This document shows, piece by piece, positions 11,315-22,707 of a DNA stretch of 64,000 nucleotides (position 1 is its first letter; every line of letters starts with the position of its first letter). The notes under the pieces are model-generated. The model worked only from the letters and a program-made list of their open reading frames with translations. It did not search any database and was not told where the DNA came from. This DNA comes from Carex sylvatica (lineage: Eukaryota; Streptophyta; Magnoliopsida; Poales; Cyperaceae). The stretch covers positions 17,166-81,165 of the forward strand of contig CAXKVR010000262.1 of assembly GCA_964058845.1 (NCBI GenBank), in the 5' to 3' direction. The position numbers and the translations under genes were made by a program.

Positions 11315-12899
11315 TGGTTCACACAAAAGCCTATGCACAAAGTTTCAATACAGTAAACTGTACCTTTTAAACCTTAAATACACTTTCAAGTTAGATTGCA
11401 AATGCACAATTCTATCGCGTAATATATTGTCGGGTATCGATCACAGAGATGGTTCAAGTCTTAACCAGATTCTACCTAAATTAATTAAAAACTAAAAGTT
11501 AGAAAATGTTCGGTTTGGTATTTAAGTTTTCTAAAAAGTTCAGTAACAATAATCAAATGAAAGAAAGTAAATTGATTTGGATTTAATCAATGATAAAAAA
11601 GCATTTCCAGAGTTTCAGACTTCATCTCAGTTCTGCCTCAAGGCACCCGGTCTGTGTAGTTTTCTACACGGGCCATGGGCCTGGTACTTTCATACACGGT
11701 TCGTGTGGGCCTCGAGTTAATGCACCAGTTACTGTTCTTTTGTGTTGTTCCTTTGTGTAGGGTTCAACTGACTAGACCTAATGTTCCTAAACCTCAACTG
11801 TCATATGTTGGTTCATTAATTTGGTATGAAATTGTAATATTTATCCTCTTATGATTCTAAACCTCAACTTTCGTATATTGGTCCGAATTACCTAGTTGCT
11901 TGTTTGGTATACTAAAAGTACCATCTTATCTGTCGATAAGAGAAAATGTTCACCTTTTGGCTACTATTTGATTTCACCTTTCAGATCACTAATTCTATCT
12001 CATGTACTTAGTTTGGTTGAGAGATTATAAGGGTTGAAATGCGCTATAGACGTGATCATGCATCTAATGGAAAACCAATAAAATCAAATAATTTAATCTA
12101 AGCAATTAAAATCAAACACAATCAAGCAAACACAAATTTCAATATAAAATTCCAATAACTGAGATGCAAAACAAAATATTCGATTACATCATAACCCTAG
12201 AAACTAAAAAGTCTACTAAAACATAGTCCTAGAATAAATAAAACAAATAAGAGAATAAGAAATCATAATAAAACCCATAGAAGAAGAAGATCCACAACAA
12301 AACTCGCGTCTTTTGCTTCTCAACTTCGCCTCCAAAATATAGCCGCCAATCCAAATCCTAAAAAATGCTTCTCTGCTCCAGAATGATGTCTCTGGTGCAA
12401 GAAATCTCGCTTATAAGTTTTTCTAACCGACCTTCCTTCAATTAGCCTTATTTTCAAATTATGGATCTGTTTTCAGAAATACTTGACACGGCCCGTGTGA
12501 AAATCTACACGGACCGTGTGCCTGTATTTTTAGCTCAGATTGTAGATCTTCTCGCAAGCTTTCCGAAAAGTGGTCATACACTCAAAATGGAGTTACGAGC
12601 CAAAATCTATGATTGTTTTAAGTTCATATACTGAAATTTTAGCATCATATACAGGTCGTGTGGATGGTATCTTGGTCGGGCAGAGGGTTGTACGGTGTGC
12701 ATAAGAAGGTACACAGACCTATAAACCTTCGAATTCCATATTCTTCCTCGGTTTTGCCCATTTTCTACAAAGTAAGAACAAATGCGCAGCAGTACCACAT
12801 TCTATAAATATTCAATGAAATACGACCGATTTAATAGTTTTAAACACAGGTTTTGATCCAAAATACGGGTTGAAATATAGATAAGTTTGTGAGATATCA
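11315..12899 (-). repeat. 5' LTR of the gag-protease retrotransposon
   Basis: A direct copy of 5590-7185, and the upstream LTR for the minus-strand element. It should hold the promoter. It contains the same ACACGGNCCGTGT-like palindromes (near 11650-11710 and 12490-12520). Confidence 0.9.
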
Positions 12900-13043
12900 G
12901 GTACCATACCAGATGTTAGTCTATGGTGCATTGTGCATGGACATGGATCTAATTTGAGATTTTAATATATTTTAGTAGCTCTAAACTATTGTTTTAGTAC
13001 CAGAAATAAAGAGAAGAAGATCAACAAGCTGTGAGATGCTAAG

Positions 13044-13767
13044 TAGAGGTGTAAACGGATACGGATAATCCGCTCCGTATTTGCTCCGTATCCGGAGATT
13101 ATCCGTATCCGGATTAAATGGATATGGATAATTGCGGATACGGATACGGATAATTTTTGTATATGGTGAAAAAATGGCGGATACGGATACGGATAATTTC
13201 ATGAATGTGAATATCCATATCGTATCCGCAATTATCCGGATCCGAAATTACTCCCAACTAACTTTAACTTTACTGCTCCGGATAGAAGTTGTTATATATT
13301 ATTCCATATTCATTTCAATCTTAGTTGTGGTATAAATGATAATCCAATATGGTTTTCAATTTAATCTCTTTTTAGCTGGTGATAGTGCTACAATAACCCA
13401 ATTTCATTTTGTTTTTACCTCAATTTCTTCATTCTCTATTCTTTTCCATTTAAGACTTTAGTCCGTAAATGTAGTATGCTTTTAGTCTCTGCTAAATTGG
13501 TTTTAGTCATTGTTTCAATACAACAACAAGTCATTTTTTTGTATCTTACAGTGCATAACTTAATTATCCGACAATTATCCGATCCGTATCCGTATTCGAA
13601 TCCGTATCCGTTGATTATCTGCTCCGTATCCGTATCCGTTTAAGGCGGATATGGTTTTAAATTTTGATATCCGTTTACTATCTGTATCCGTATCCGTATC
13701 CGTATCCGCTCATTGAAAAACGGATACGGATATGGTATTAGCATTATCCGCTCCGTTTACACCCCTA
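13044..13767. mobile_element. hAT-type non-autonomous element
   Basis: It is flanked by a perfect 8-bp duplication ATGCTAAG (13036-13043 and 13768-13775). The left end starts TAGAGGTGTAAACGGAT and the right end closes TCCGTTTACACCCCTA, the TAGGGGTGTAAACGG signature of hAT MITEs. Both ends are packed with CGGATACGGATAATCCG-like repeats, probably transposase-binding sites. There is no coding sequence. It is inserted in the family A element, downstream of the retrotransposon. Confidence 0.9.
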
Positions 13768-14148
13768 ATGCTAAGTCCTTAATTAGTGTTATTTTTAAAC
13801 TTGTGATATCCAACTGACAAGCCAAATTAAAGTTATAAAGAGTTACGTCATCACTTCGTAAATATATTAGATGTCTTATTTTTTTGACATACACTCTAAA
13901 AAGAAAACTTTTTCTTCACAAAATTATTTAAATCAACATTTTAAGATCTTTCTACTAAAAAAAAAAAAAAAAGACCGCTCAGACCCCATGCAGTCTGGTC
14001 CTTAGTGGACCGCCCCTGGCCTAGGTGGTCTGCTAGGAGGGGTGGGCTGCTCATGGGCCAGACGGTCGGGGCATTTTAAAAAAAAAAAAATCAAACATGA
14101 GGGCAATTTTAAAAAATCTTTTTTTTTTTTTTAGGATATTAATAAAAA

Positions 14149-15980
14149 GGGAAAATTTTCAGTGTGCCCATTCAAATTTTCAAAATAGCCAATTTTCCCA
14201 TAAATACATCATAATAGCTAATATTCTCATATAAACTTAACTTTTTTTTCTTTTATCCCCTTTCATTTATTTTATCTTTTATTGAATTATTTTCAGAATT
14301 GTATTGACTAATATACCCTTTTAATAAAGGGAGGTGTCCATTAAACTCTAACAGTGATTGAACAATAGCTAAAACAAGAACGTTTCATCTTCCTTCCTTG
14401 ATCGGCTGATCCCTTCACCTTATTTCTCTCCTCTCCTCTTTTCTCATGGGTTCGATAAATCATTACCTATCTAAACTCTCACCTTGTGTGAGCTGAGACA
14501 GAAGTATTAGAGTAATACATAGAATCAGTTGCCAGTTCACGATTGTAACGGATTATAGGATTAGTGACCAGTCAAAACCAGTATTTAGAAACTTAAAATA
14601 ACTTTTTGAAGGCATATAGCGTCCAAGAAAGACAATCAAGAAATGAAAAACACTAAATTCCTCTTGTATCATTACATTCTTTAAGAAGTTATCATCATGA
14701 GCCCAGCAAAGGAACCCCGAGCATAGATCACTCTCGCATCTTCTGTTGTTTCTCTTAAATGAAAGTTCCTCTCTTGGCGACATTGAGCTGCCGGGTGAAA
14801 GATAGTGACGCCATTGATGAGTGCTTGTCTCTAATTTGACGCAATTTACACAAATTACTTTTACTTTTAATCTGGTACAGCTTTAAGGCATAGTTAAATT
14901 GATTGGGAACTTGAAAGTTTGACAAGTATCTGTTTTGATGTGCTAACCGGTCAATGTTTCATATGCCACTTTTTCTAGATTTTCCTTTTTAATACAATGT
15001 TGTGTTCTATTATAATAATAGTACAGTACAAACAATGATTAACTAAACCATGTGTTAGATTTTAACAGGATTATTATAGGCCTGCAATTAACAATCTAGC
15101 TAATGAGGAATCATTTGCTTCAATGTAAATGGGCGATTAATTCGTGGTTCTTTCATATAAAATCCCAATTAGGGTGGTTTAAACTAAATTAAAAGGGTGA
15201 TTATTGCTATTTTTTTTCATTTGGTTTGGATATCTCGGCTATTGGTTTTCTTTTGTTTCAGAATTTATTGTTATACGTTTGTTTTCAATTTTGTGTGTTG
15301 CACTTTTCCTTGCGTAAATTGGTAGCTATTTATTTTGTGATTATGTTGTTTTGCCAATAATAGCAATTATATATCTTTTCTATGTTAAAGGTTTGTATAA
15401 TTTAAGGCAAATAACTTTAAAAGAAAGATAGAAACTCATATCATAGTATTTTTGTGCAGATTCGATGAGCTAATTTAGATGGGATGCTTTAATAAAAAAC
15501 TGTGAGGTATTTAACTATGGGATGATGAAGCAAATATAAACGTGTGATTTGTTGAAATATCTTGTCTTAAAAATATTATATATTAGTTTATCAAAAAAAG
15601 AAAATGTTCTATATTAATGGAATTTGTGGTACAAGAGAGAAACAAAAGAGAGATCTATGCTGGGGGCTCGTGCTGATGGTCTTAGCTCACACGAAGAGAG
15701 CTCAAAAAGGTACAATTTTATTGAACCCTTGAGAAGCCATGAGAGGAAAAGAGAGAAGGTGAAATCAAACGATCAAGGAAGGAAGATGAAGCCTTTCCAT
15801 TTTAATAAAAGGGTATATTCGTCAGCACAATTATTAAACTAATTAAATAAAATATAAAATAAATAAAAGAGGATAAAAGAAAGAAAGTTAAGGTTTATAT
15901 GAGAATATTGGCTATTATGATATATTCATGAAGAAATTGGCTATTTTGAAAATTTGAATGAGCACATAGGAAATTTTCCC
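14149..15980. mobile_element. Mutator-like element nested in the family A right arm
   Basis: The 1,832-bp element has a perfect 9-bp duplication TAATAAAAA (14140-14148 and 15981-15989). Terminal inverted arms of about 300 bp start GGGAAAATTTTC and include TTCAAATTTTCAAAATAGCC in both. The left arm has an extra block of about 60 bp. The interior (about 14470-15680) has no recognisable gene; the 72- and 76-codon frames lie within or beside the arms. Its insertion site inside the host terminus proves it is younger than the host element. Confidence 0.9.
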
Positions 15981-16004
15981 TAATAAAAATGGCCATTTGC
16001 AAAG

Positions 16005-17068
16005 TACTAGCCTCACTCTTTAACCAATATTATTTTATTCACAATCAAAGGAAAATAAAAATAATAAAAATAATCTAAAATGTAAAGCGCAAAAACTTAA
16101 TTAAATTGTAATCTACTCCAAGTTAATTTATAGTTACCTATGTAAAAGAGAATAAATTAATAATTAGCAGAGATAAGCAAGTTAATCAAACAAAAATAAG
16201 TGACACCTGGTATAATGACCGACTTCAGATAGACAATATTGGTTCTTTCAAAAAAAAAAAAAGTCTATTAAATATTATAATTGCACACTCTTTGCACTCT
16301 TTGGGATTCCATTTTCTGGAATTTAGCCAAAACGTGTGGTGGAGTAAGAAGCAATTTAGGTTTAGAAGAGATTTATTTCGAAATTTGAAAGAAATTTTTT
16401 TTAAAAATATTAAATAGTTGAATGATTTAACGCTAACTTTTATTTATATAAAAAACAAAAAAAGATCAAAAGATTTTTGACCTTTTGAGTTAAATATGAG
16501 GAGCAAATGATTAGACAAGACTTTGACAAAAATTATCTGTTATAATCTCAATCTTGTAATTAATATATAAAACACCTAAACCTTTTGAGGTAGAATGATT
16601 TATACAGGCCAATGACTCTAATTTAGAATCATATCCCGAATTTCCAAGATAATCAGTCTTTATTCCAAAACTAATAGTTTGTAATAATGTAAGGTAATCA
16701 GGATTAGACATTTTAAAATATAAATGCATAACTTATGAATAAATTAAAATTTAATTTGTCTATAAAGTTGATCCTCCTACAATTATTGATTGAGATTAAA
16801 CTAATAATTTTTTTGGTGAGTAGTCCATGCTAACTTTATTTATTTCTAAAGAGGAATGAAAAAGTTGTGACTTTTGAGGAAATATGAGGTCTTCAATTTG
16901 AGAAATTAATTGTTTGGCTGATTGCATAGTAGCTAGTTAATTGGTTAGCATCAGCTCATGTCACATTTGGAGTTGACATGTTATGATCAGGCTTGGCACC
17001 TACTCAACTCAATACAGTCACTGTTTTTGTTAGTACATTTTGTTACAACCAAATAAGCACCTCATATG
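16005..17068. other. AT-rich intergenic stretch, no gene seen
   Basis: Only short AT-driven frames on both strands. No repeat boundaries or RNA genes were found. Confidence 0.55.
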
Positions 17069-17077
17069 ATTGATTTT

Positions 17078-18813
17078 CGGCCATTTTTATTACCCTCCAA
17101 AAAAAAGTTAATTTTAAAAATGCCTCCGTGTTTGATTTTTTTTTTTAAATGTTCTAACCGCTAAACTCACGGGTGGCCCAAAAAACTCAGAAGACTGTCC
17201 CCTGCAGAGGCGGGCCAAACCCCTACCAGACATTCCCCCTGCAGGGGCGATCCACACCTCTAGCAGACCGCCCTTGGTCCATGCGGTCCCCCCCCCTTTT
17301 TTTAGAGATCTTAATATTTTTTATTTAAATAATTTTGTGAAGAAATTTTTTTCTTGTTTAGAGTGTATGCCAAAAAATAAGACATTTGATATATTTATGA
17401 AGTGATGTTGTAACTCTTTATAACTTTGATTTGATTTGTCAGTTGGATTCACAAGTCTAAAGATAACACTAATTAAGGGCTTGGCCTTGATTCTAAAAAA
17501 AATATTTTATTTAAATATACACAAGAAAAATATAGTTAGATTGCCTCAATGATGTCAACTTTTTTTTTTAGAGAATAATTAGATTATTTGATTACTATTT
17601 GCTCAGAGATAGGCAAAAAACATAATAAATAGTAAATACATTTTAAAATAATTATATGGATAATTCTTGAATAATCTCTTAGGCTTTGACTAAACAAAAT
17701 ACCGATCATTGTATATCTATCGTCGAACGAAAACTTAAACTGAATTTTTGAGGCACTAAACAATGTTTTTTTGAAATTCTGATACTTCAGATGCCTGGGC
17801 AATATTCAGATCCATCTCGTTCTCCCATTTTCTAAAAAGTGGTCATACGCCCAAATTTGACTTTCCTAGCCAAAGTTATGATTGTTTAAAGTTTTTTCAA
17901 AAGTAAATTTTGGAAATTCATAACTAACTGTAGAAAAATCCAAATAAATTGAAATTTATATCAATTCTATGTATTTTTGAATGCTATACATGCTGGTATA
18001 ATCACTTTTACAGTTTGGTCCCTGTATCAATTCATACTTGCCGATTTACTAGCAAAGGTCAAATTTGATATACATATACATATATTCAGTGTTTTAAAAT
18101 GCGGCCGCATTTGCCGCATGCGCCGCCGCATTTGTAGCCGCATGGGCTATGTATATATGTATAATATATTTATATACAATATAATATATGTATAATATAT
18201 GTATAATATATGTAAAATATATGTATAATATATGTAAAATATATGTATATATACTATAATATATGTATATATAATATAATATATGTATATAAAATATAAT
18301 ATATATATATATGTGTGTGTGTATAATATAATACATGTATATATATGTATATATATCTTTTGAATCAAGATCAAGCTCTTAATTAGTGTTATCTTTAGGC
18401 TTTTTATATCTAACTGACAAACCAAATTAAAGTTATAAAGAGTTATGACAATTTCATAAATATATTAAATGTCTTATTTTTTGGCGTACACTCTAAACAA
18501 GAAAAAAAAAATTCTTCACAAAATTATTTAAATTAAAAATATTAAGATCTCTAAAAAAAAAAAAAAGAGGACCGCTCGGACTAGAGGCGGTCTTGTCCCT
18601 AGTGGACCGCCTCTGGCCGGGGCGGTCTGGTAGGGGTTTGGCCCGCCTCTGCAGGAGGCGGTCTGGTAGGGGTTTGGCCTGCCTCTGTAGGAGGCAGTCT
18701 TCTGGGTTTTTGGGCCACTCGTGAGCTTGGCAGTCAGGGTATTTTAAAAAAAAAATCAAACACGGGGCATTTTTAAAATTAACTTTTTTTTGGAGTATTA
18801 ATAAAAATGGCTG
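17078..18813. mobile_element. Mutator-like element family A, copy 2 (intact, non-autonomous)
   Basis: This 1,736-bp un-nested relative of the 4663-15995 host has flanks ATTGATTTT (17069-17077) and ATTTATTTT (18814-18822), which agree at 8 of 9 positions. Arms of about 420 bp start CGGCCATTTTTATTA on the left and end TAATAAAAATGGCTG on the right, with the same GGACCGCC-rich block. The interior shares a roughly 300-bp non-coding segment (about 17700-18075) with copy 1. It also holds an expanded TATGTATAATA repeat. No coding sequence. Confidence 0.85.
18140..18355. repeat. AT microsatellite, TATGTATAATA type
   Basis: Irregular tandem TATAATATATG units lie inside family A copy 2. They account for the tyrosine/isoleucine-rich frames on the minus strand, which are not genes. 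Confidence 0.9.
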
Positions 18814-18822
18814 ATTTATTTT

Positions 18823-19396
18823 TTTGCTTCAAACTCAACGGTTCATGCTTTTAATTAATATCTTTGTTTATAAAATTTAAACAATCAATCTTAATCATTC
18901 AATATAATCTTTGTAGAAATCTATATTTGGGGACTTAAATTTATATTAGTCATAATATTTTTATTATTTTTTAGATAGGTAGAAAATCATCGGATCCAAA
19001 GATTTTGAATAATATGAAAGTAGTGATTTTCTACTTATTTAAAAAAGTTAAAAAAATAGAAATATTAATTTTATATGAAAATAATGTTGAAAAATAGAAA
19101 TATTAATTTTATATAAAAATAATGTTGAACCGTTTAGATTTAAAAATAGAAATACGGAGCACATTGCGAAGTGAATCTCACTCCTAAAATAACATGCATT
19201 TCATGTGGATTTAGTCGTTAGATGTCATTAATAACTAATTTCCGGGGTTAATTGAATTTGAATAAAAGAATAAAAAATGTTTGGAAGAAGAGGAACATAT
19301 TCGCAACATGATTAATTATGACCCTGAGTTTATATGCAATAGATATTCTCAATTCAGACTTCAGACTTCAGACTTCAGACTATAGTCTCTACTTTA
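18823..19396. other. AT-rich spacer, no gene seen
   Basis: Nothing coding. A small direct repeat, CAGACTT x4, occurs near 19358-19380. Confidence 0.55.
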
Positions 19397-19405
19397 CAAT
19401 ATACA

Positions 19406-19938
19406 GATTTTTTTTTTTTAAATAGAATTAGTTTTAAAGGTTTTACTAGAAACAGCTCTGATCAGATTAAAATTCGAAATATAGCCTCCACCGATCCTAC
19501 GGATCGGTGGAGCAAAAAACGAAAATCCCTACACCAATCCGTAGGATCGGTGGAGCTCTTTTTAACCCTCTGCCACAAGCATTGATCTCACGCCACACCA
19601 CGCCACAGAAAATCACAAGCGCTGATCCCACGCCACACCACGCCACAGAAAATCACAAGCTCTGATCCCACGCCACACCACGCCACAGAAAATCTCGCAC
19701 GAAAATCCCTACACCGATCCATAGGATCGGTGGAGGCTTGCTTTAAAAATGCCCGTGTAATTTTTGGTGTGGCAGAGGGTTAAAAAGAGCTCCACCGATC
19801 CTACGGATCGGTGTAGGGATTTTCGTTTTTTTCTCCACCGATCCGTAGGATCGGTGGAGGCTATATTTTGAATTTTGATCTGATCAGAGCTGTTTCCAGT
19901 AAAACCTTTAAAACTAATTCTATTTAAAAAAAAAAATC
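19406..19938. mobile_element. Foldback element with nested palindromes (9-bp duplication)
   Basis: Bounded by a perfect 9-bp duplication CAATATACA (19397-19405 and 19939-19947). Arms begin GATTTTTTTTTT followed by TAAATAGAATTAG and are near-perfect inverted copies of about 160 bp. Within the arms CCACCGATCC/GGATCGGTGG palindromes recur five times. The centre holds three copies of a 40-bp unit (19574-19693). It fits a non-autonomous Mutator-like element. The minus-strand 79-codon frame here is a by-product of the arms. Confidence 0.88.
19574..19693. repeat. 40-bp tandem repeat, three copies
   Basis: Units start CACAAGCNNTGATC at 19574, 19614 and 19654 and contain CACGCCACACCACGCCACAG. They lie in the loop of the foldback element. 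Confidence 0.9.
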
Positions 19939-19947
19939 CAATATACA

Positions 19948-22050
19948 TATACGTCTATGCTATGCTATGCTATGAGTTTATATTTTTAATTTCAAGTTTT
20001 AAACAGTTCGTTAATCGAAATTGTTGAACATAGTATATATATTCATATAAAAATATATTTGGAGATCAATTTATATATATATTTTTTAAATTAAGTAGAA
20101 AATAACTACTTTCAGATGGGAGGCAGAGGCACGCAGTCAGACCAGTGAGGCCTAATTTAATTGGACTCAAAAGAAAAAAGAAAAGAAAAGAGGGGACTAA
20201 TTAAAAAATTTGACATTAGGTGGATGGTCCCACAAAATTAGCCACTAATAAAGGTAGGAGGATTAGAAAGAGAGAGAGAGAGAGAGAGAGAGGGGCAGCT
20301 AAAGCTTTCTCTGTCATCCTTTCTGTCAGAAAGCGATCTTTTCTTCCTTACAGCTGTCTCCAATTATGCATTTATCCTTATTTCCTTAGTCTTGCTTCTT
20401 TTTTCTTCGTATTCTTCTATTTAATACATCTTATCATTGTGCCAAAGGCCCATATCATATGTATATTTTAAATATAGTAAAGTTTACAGAATCACCTTCA
20501 GATTATTAAAATCCAATATATGTCCTTCCCATTTCAGACAACGCAATCCTTTCTTTTATTTTGCTTACACCGTAAAGTAAAGTAAAGTAAAGTAAAGTAA
20601 AGTGCAGAGTATATACGATATTTCATAATTTCATCATAATATATATTTTCTCTGTCAAAAAGTTACCAAAAGAAGATTTTAAAAATAATTCACATGTTGG
20701 TTCAATCTACAAGTTGTATTTTTTTTTAATCTATAATTCTATTGATTTTGAGTTGCAAGATATTGAAAATCATCATAATAACAATAAATAATAAACTCAA
20801 ACCTTGTCATACTTTCCACCTAAGAATAAGGCTTAATTTTGTTTTGTTTTATAAATATAACAACTAACAACAACATTCATAAATATGACGCAATATATAT
20901 AAATTATTATAAATATTGCTTCACAAAATAATACAAAATAAAATTTGTGATAGTCAAATATGTAAAATATATTCTCTTCTTATAATATCATATTTAATAT
21001 TGTAAAAAATGACTGACCGAAGTAGCACCATCAAACGATTAATAATTATGTGACTGATTAATCGACTTTTCACACTTCAAATATAATATACGTGACGATT
21101 TAAACATAAGAAAGTAATCTTAATTCTTATAAAATGTTATTTTAGAATACAGTTGTCTAAAAAGTATTTTGTAGGGGCTTTAGTTGATAATTTAAATTTT
21201 GGCCGGGCTATTTTGTAATCGGTTTAATCAAATTTGAGATAAGTTGGAAATGGGAAATGCTTGGTGGAAATAAATAAAGAAATTGGAGCTATAAGTATCT
21301 GTTTCCTTTCCTAGTTCTCACCGAGTGCCTTTTTCTTTTTCTCGTTCCGTTCCTTGTTTTTGCTTCTTCCTTCATATTGCTTTTGTTCATTTCCCGCGCT
21401 TTCAATTTTAATCTAAAATCTGTTTCTTTATCAACTAATCGAAAATTACTTTTAGAGAAAAACGTGAGCTTTTCCACTTTCAAACTCTTAATTTTCAGTT
21501 AGAAAAAGAAGAATCGATCGAGAAGCTGTGCGGAAAAGCGAGGAGGGGGGAAAAAAAAAATCTAGTTTTTGAACATCAAAGATATCTCCAATTTGGAGCT
21601 GCTTTGGTGACCAAAACAAAAGAAAGAAGAAAAGAAAAGGAGAAAATAAGGTACGTATGCATGCACATGTCTTCTTTTTCTATCAACCTGTTGTTGTGCA
21701 AGTGCAACTCTAAGGAAGAAAAAGAGAAGTAAAAGTATGTAAGATAAGATAAGTTTAATTTGCTCAAAAGCAAATTATGGTCGGTCTATAAATCAATACA
21801 TTTTAGTACAAGAACCACAAATGAAAACAAAATCAGAACAATTCTTAAAACTATATCAATAAATAAAATACAAATGTAACAATGGAATTGGTACCCTCTT
21901 TCTAATTTCTGTTCATTTCTACAACAGTTTTTTTTTTTTTTTTTTATTATTATTATTTTTTATAATCTATAAAGAGAAACAAGTATAGCAATTATTCATA
22001 CTAATCTGCTCCTATTTGGACTAAATTAAGAAAACAAATTTCCCTACTTA
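19948..22050. other. Intergenic stretch with microsatellites, no gene seen
   Basis: Contains CTATG x4 near 19957-19976, a GA run at about 20268-20291, TAAAG x6 at about 20573-20602, and a poly-T run near 21927-21945. The terminal part lies 3' of the LEA_2 gene and probably includes its 3' UTR. Confidence 0.6.
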
Positions 22051-22647
22051 TTACCCCGAATTGCATTCCATACTAGCAGTAGACCCATTCGGCCAGAAAA
22101 AATTCATCTGACATGACAGGTGGGCCCAGAGGCCAAAGGAGTACAAGGAACCTAACCGCCATCTGGTCCTGGCCTTACCTGTCAAGTAAAACGGTATCTG
22201 CCGGTTTTTGAGAGCAGAGTCCATGGCACTCATACTGCCTGAATCCAGCGGTATGGGTGTGGACTGCACGTCATACCCCAATGGTATTGAGTTGTTAGTA
22301 GGTACCACAAAAGGAGCAGCCTGTAGTTGAGCAATCTCCACATTATGGAAAAGGAGATCTAAATTGACGCTGTAGAATGCGGCATCAGTTTTTATGTTGT
22401 CGTTCACCGCAAATATAGTGATTTGTAATTGAGTACTTAGCGTGCCTGATTGATCATAGTCGAGATGAAGCAGTTTCGCGTCCCCCATTTTTAGGTATGG
22501 TGATTTTGGTTGGTAAATGAAATAGATGATTAACACGACGAGGCCGGCTAGGATGACGGCTGTGGCCAGGGTGGCACAGAAGATTGCAGCTGTCCAAACG
22601 AGGCAGCTGGTGCGGCTGGCCCGCTCTGCATTGGGTCCGTATGGCAT
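22051..22647 (-). CDS. NDR1/HIN1-like (NHL) LEA_2-domain membrane protein
   Basis: Single-exon frame of 198 residues. The N-terminus is short and cytosolic (MPYGPNAERASRTSC). One strong membrane segment follows at about residues 17-45 (AAIFCATLATAVILAGLVVL...). An LEA_2 beta-sandwich domain fills the rest (about 55-190), with the family pattern of alternating hydrophobic strands and potential N-glycosylation sites (NNS, NGS). NHL proteins sit in the plasma membrane or ER, and some take part in pathogen response. The length is typical. The start is the first in-frame ATG after the membrane-topology-compatible N-terminus; the upstream 22680-22707 holds GGTAT repeats, non-coding. The exact NHL subgroup cannot be named. 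Confidence 0.88.
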   Translation of the reverse strand: MPYGPNAERASRTSCLVWTAAIFCATLATAVILAGLVVLIIYFIYQPKSPYLKMGDAKLLHLDYDQSGTLSTQLQITIFAVNDNIKTDAAFYSVNLDLLFHNVEIAQLQAAPFVVPTNNSIPLGYDVQSTPIPLDSGSMSAMDSALKNRQIPFYLTGKARTRWRLGSLYSFGLWAHLSCQMNFFWPNGSTASMECNSG

Positions 22648-22679
22648 TAGGGCGTCTCTGCCACAAATTTCATAATATT

Positions 22680-22707
22680 TTGGTATGGTATGGTATGGTA
22701 TGGTATG
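22680..22707. repeat. GGTAT microsatellite in the NHL 5' flank
   Basis: About five pentamer units, 33 bases upstream of the NHL start codon, thus likely in its leader or core promoter. Confidence 0.85.

Larger units (their letters stand above)
5590..12899 (-). mobile_element. LTR retrotransposon, gag-protease only (Ty3/gypsy, Athila/Tat-like)
   Basis: Two direct repeats of about 1.6 kb (5590-7185 and 11315-12899) enclose 4.1 kb of internal sequence. A 5-bp duplication GGTAC flanks it (5585-5589 and 12900-12904). Coding is on the minus strand, so the right LTR is the 5' LTR. A primer-binding site matching the 3' end of tRNA-Asp lies next to it. gag (10512-11093) and an aspartic protease region (8667-9259) are recognisable; no reverse transcriptase, RNase H or integrase can be seen between 7186 and 8660. 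This layout resembles the non-autonomous TR-GAG/LARD classes. The LTRs differ by many substitutions and small indels, so the insertion is not recent. Confidence 0.9.
4663..15995. mobile_element. Mutator-like element family A, copy 1 (host of nested insertions)
   Basis: The outer element of a nested stack. It is flanked by a perfect 9-bp duplication TTTGCAAAG (4654-4662 and 15996-16004). The left terminus reads CGGCCTTTTTTATTAATATCC. The right terminus is its inverse but is split, because a later element (14149-15980) landed inside it: bases 13795-14148 plus 15981-15995 rebuild the arm. Arms are about 320 bp and include a GC-rich block of GGACCGCC/CAGACCG motifs followed by AT-rich sequence. 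Removing the three nested insertions and their duplications leaves about 1.45 kb with no coding capacity, so the element was non-autonomous. Confidence 0.85.

Noticed and set aside
18094..18425. Tyrosine/isoleucine-rich minus frames
   Set aside because: They are produced by the TATGTATAATA microsatellite.
19709..19948. 79-codon minus frame with repeated TDRW/GSV residues
   Set aside because: It follows the inverted arms of the 19.4-kb element; no domain.
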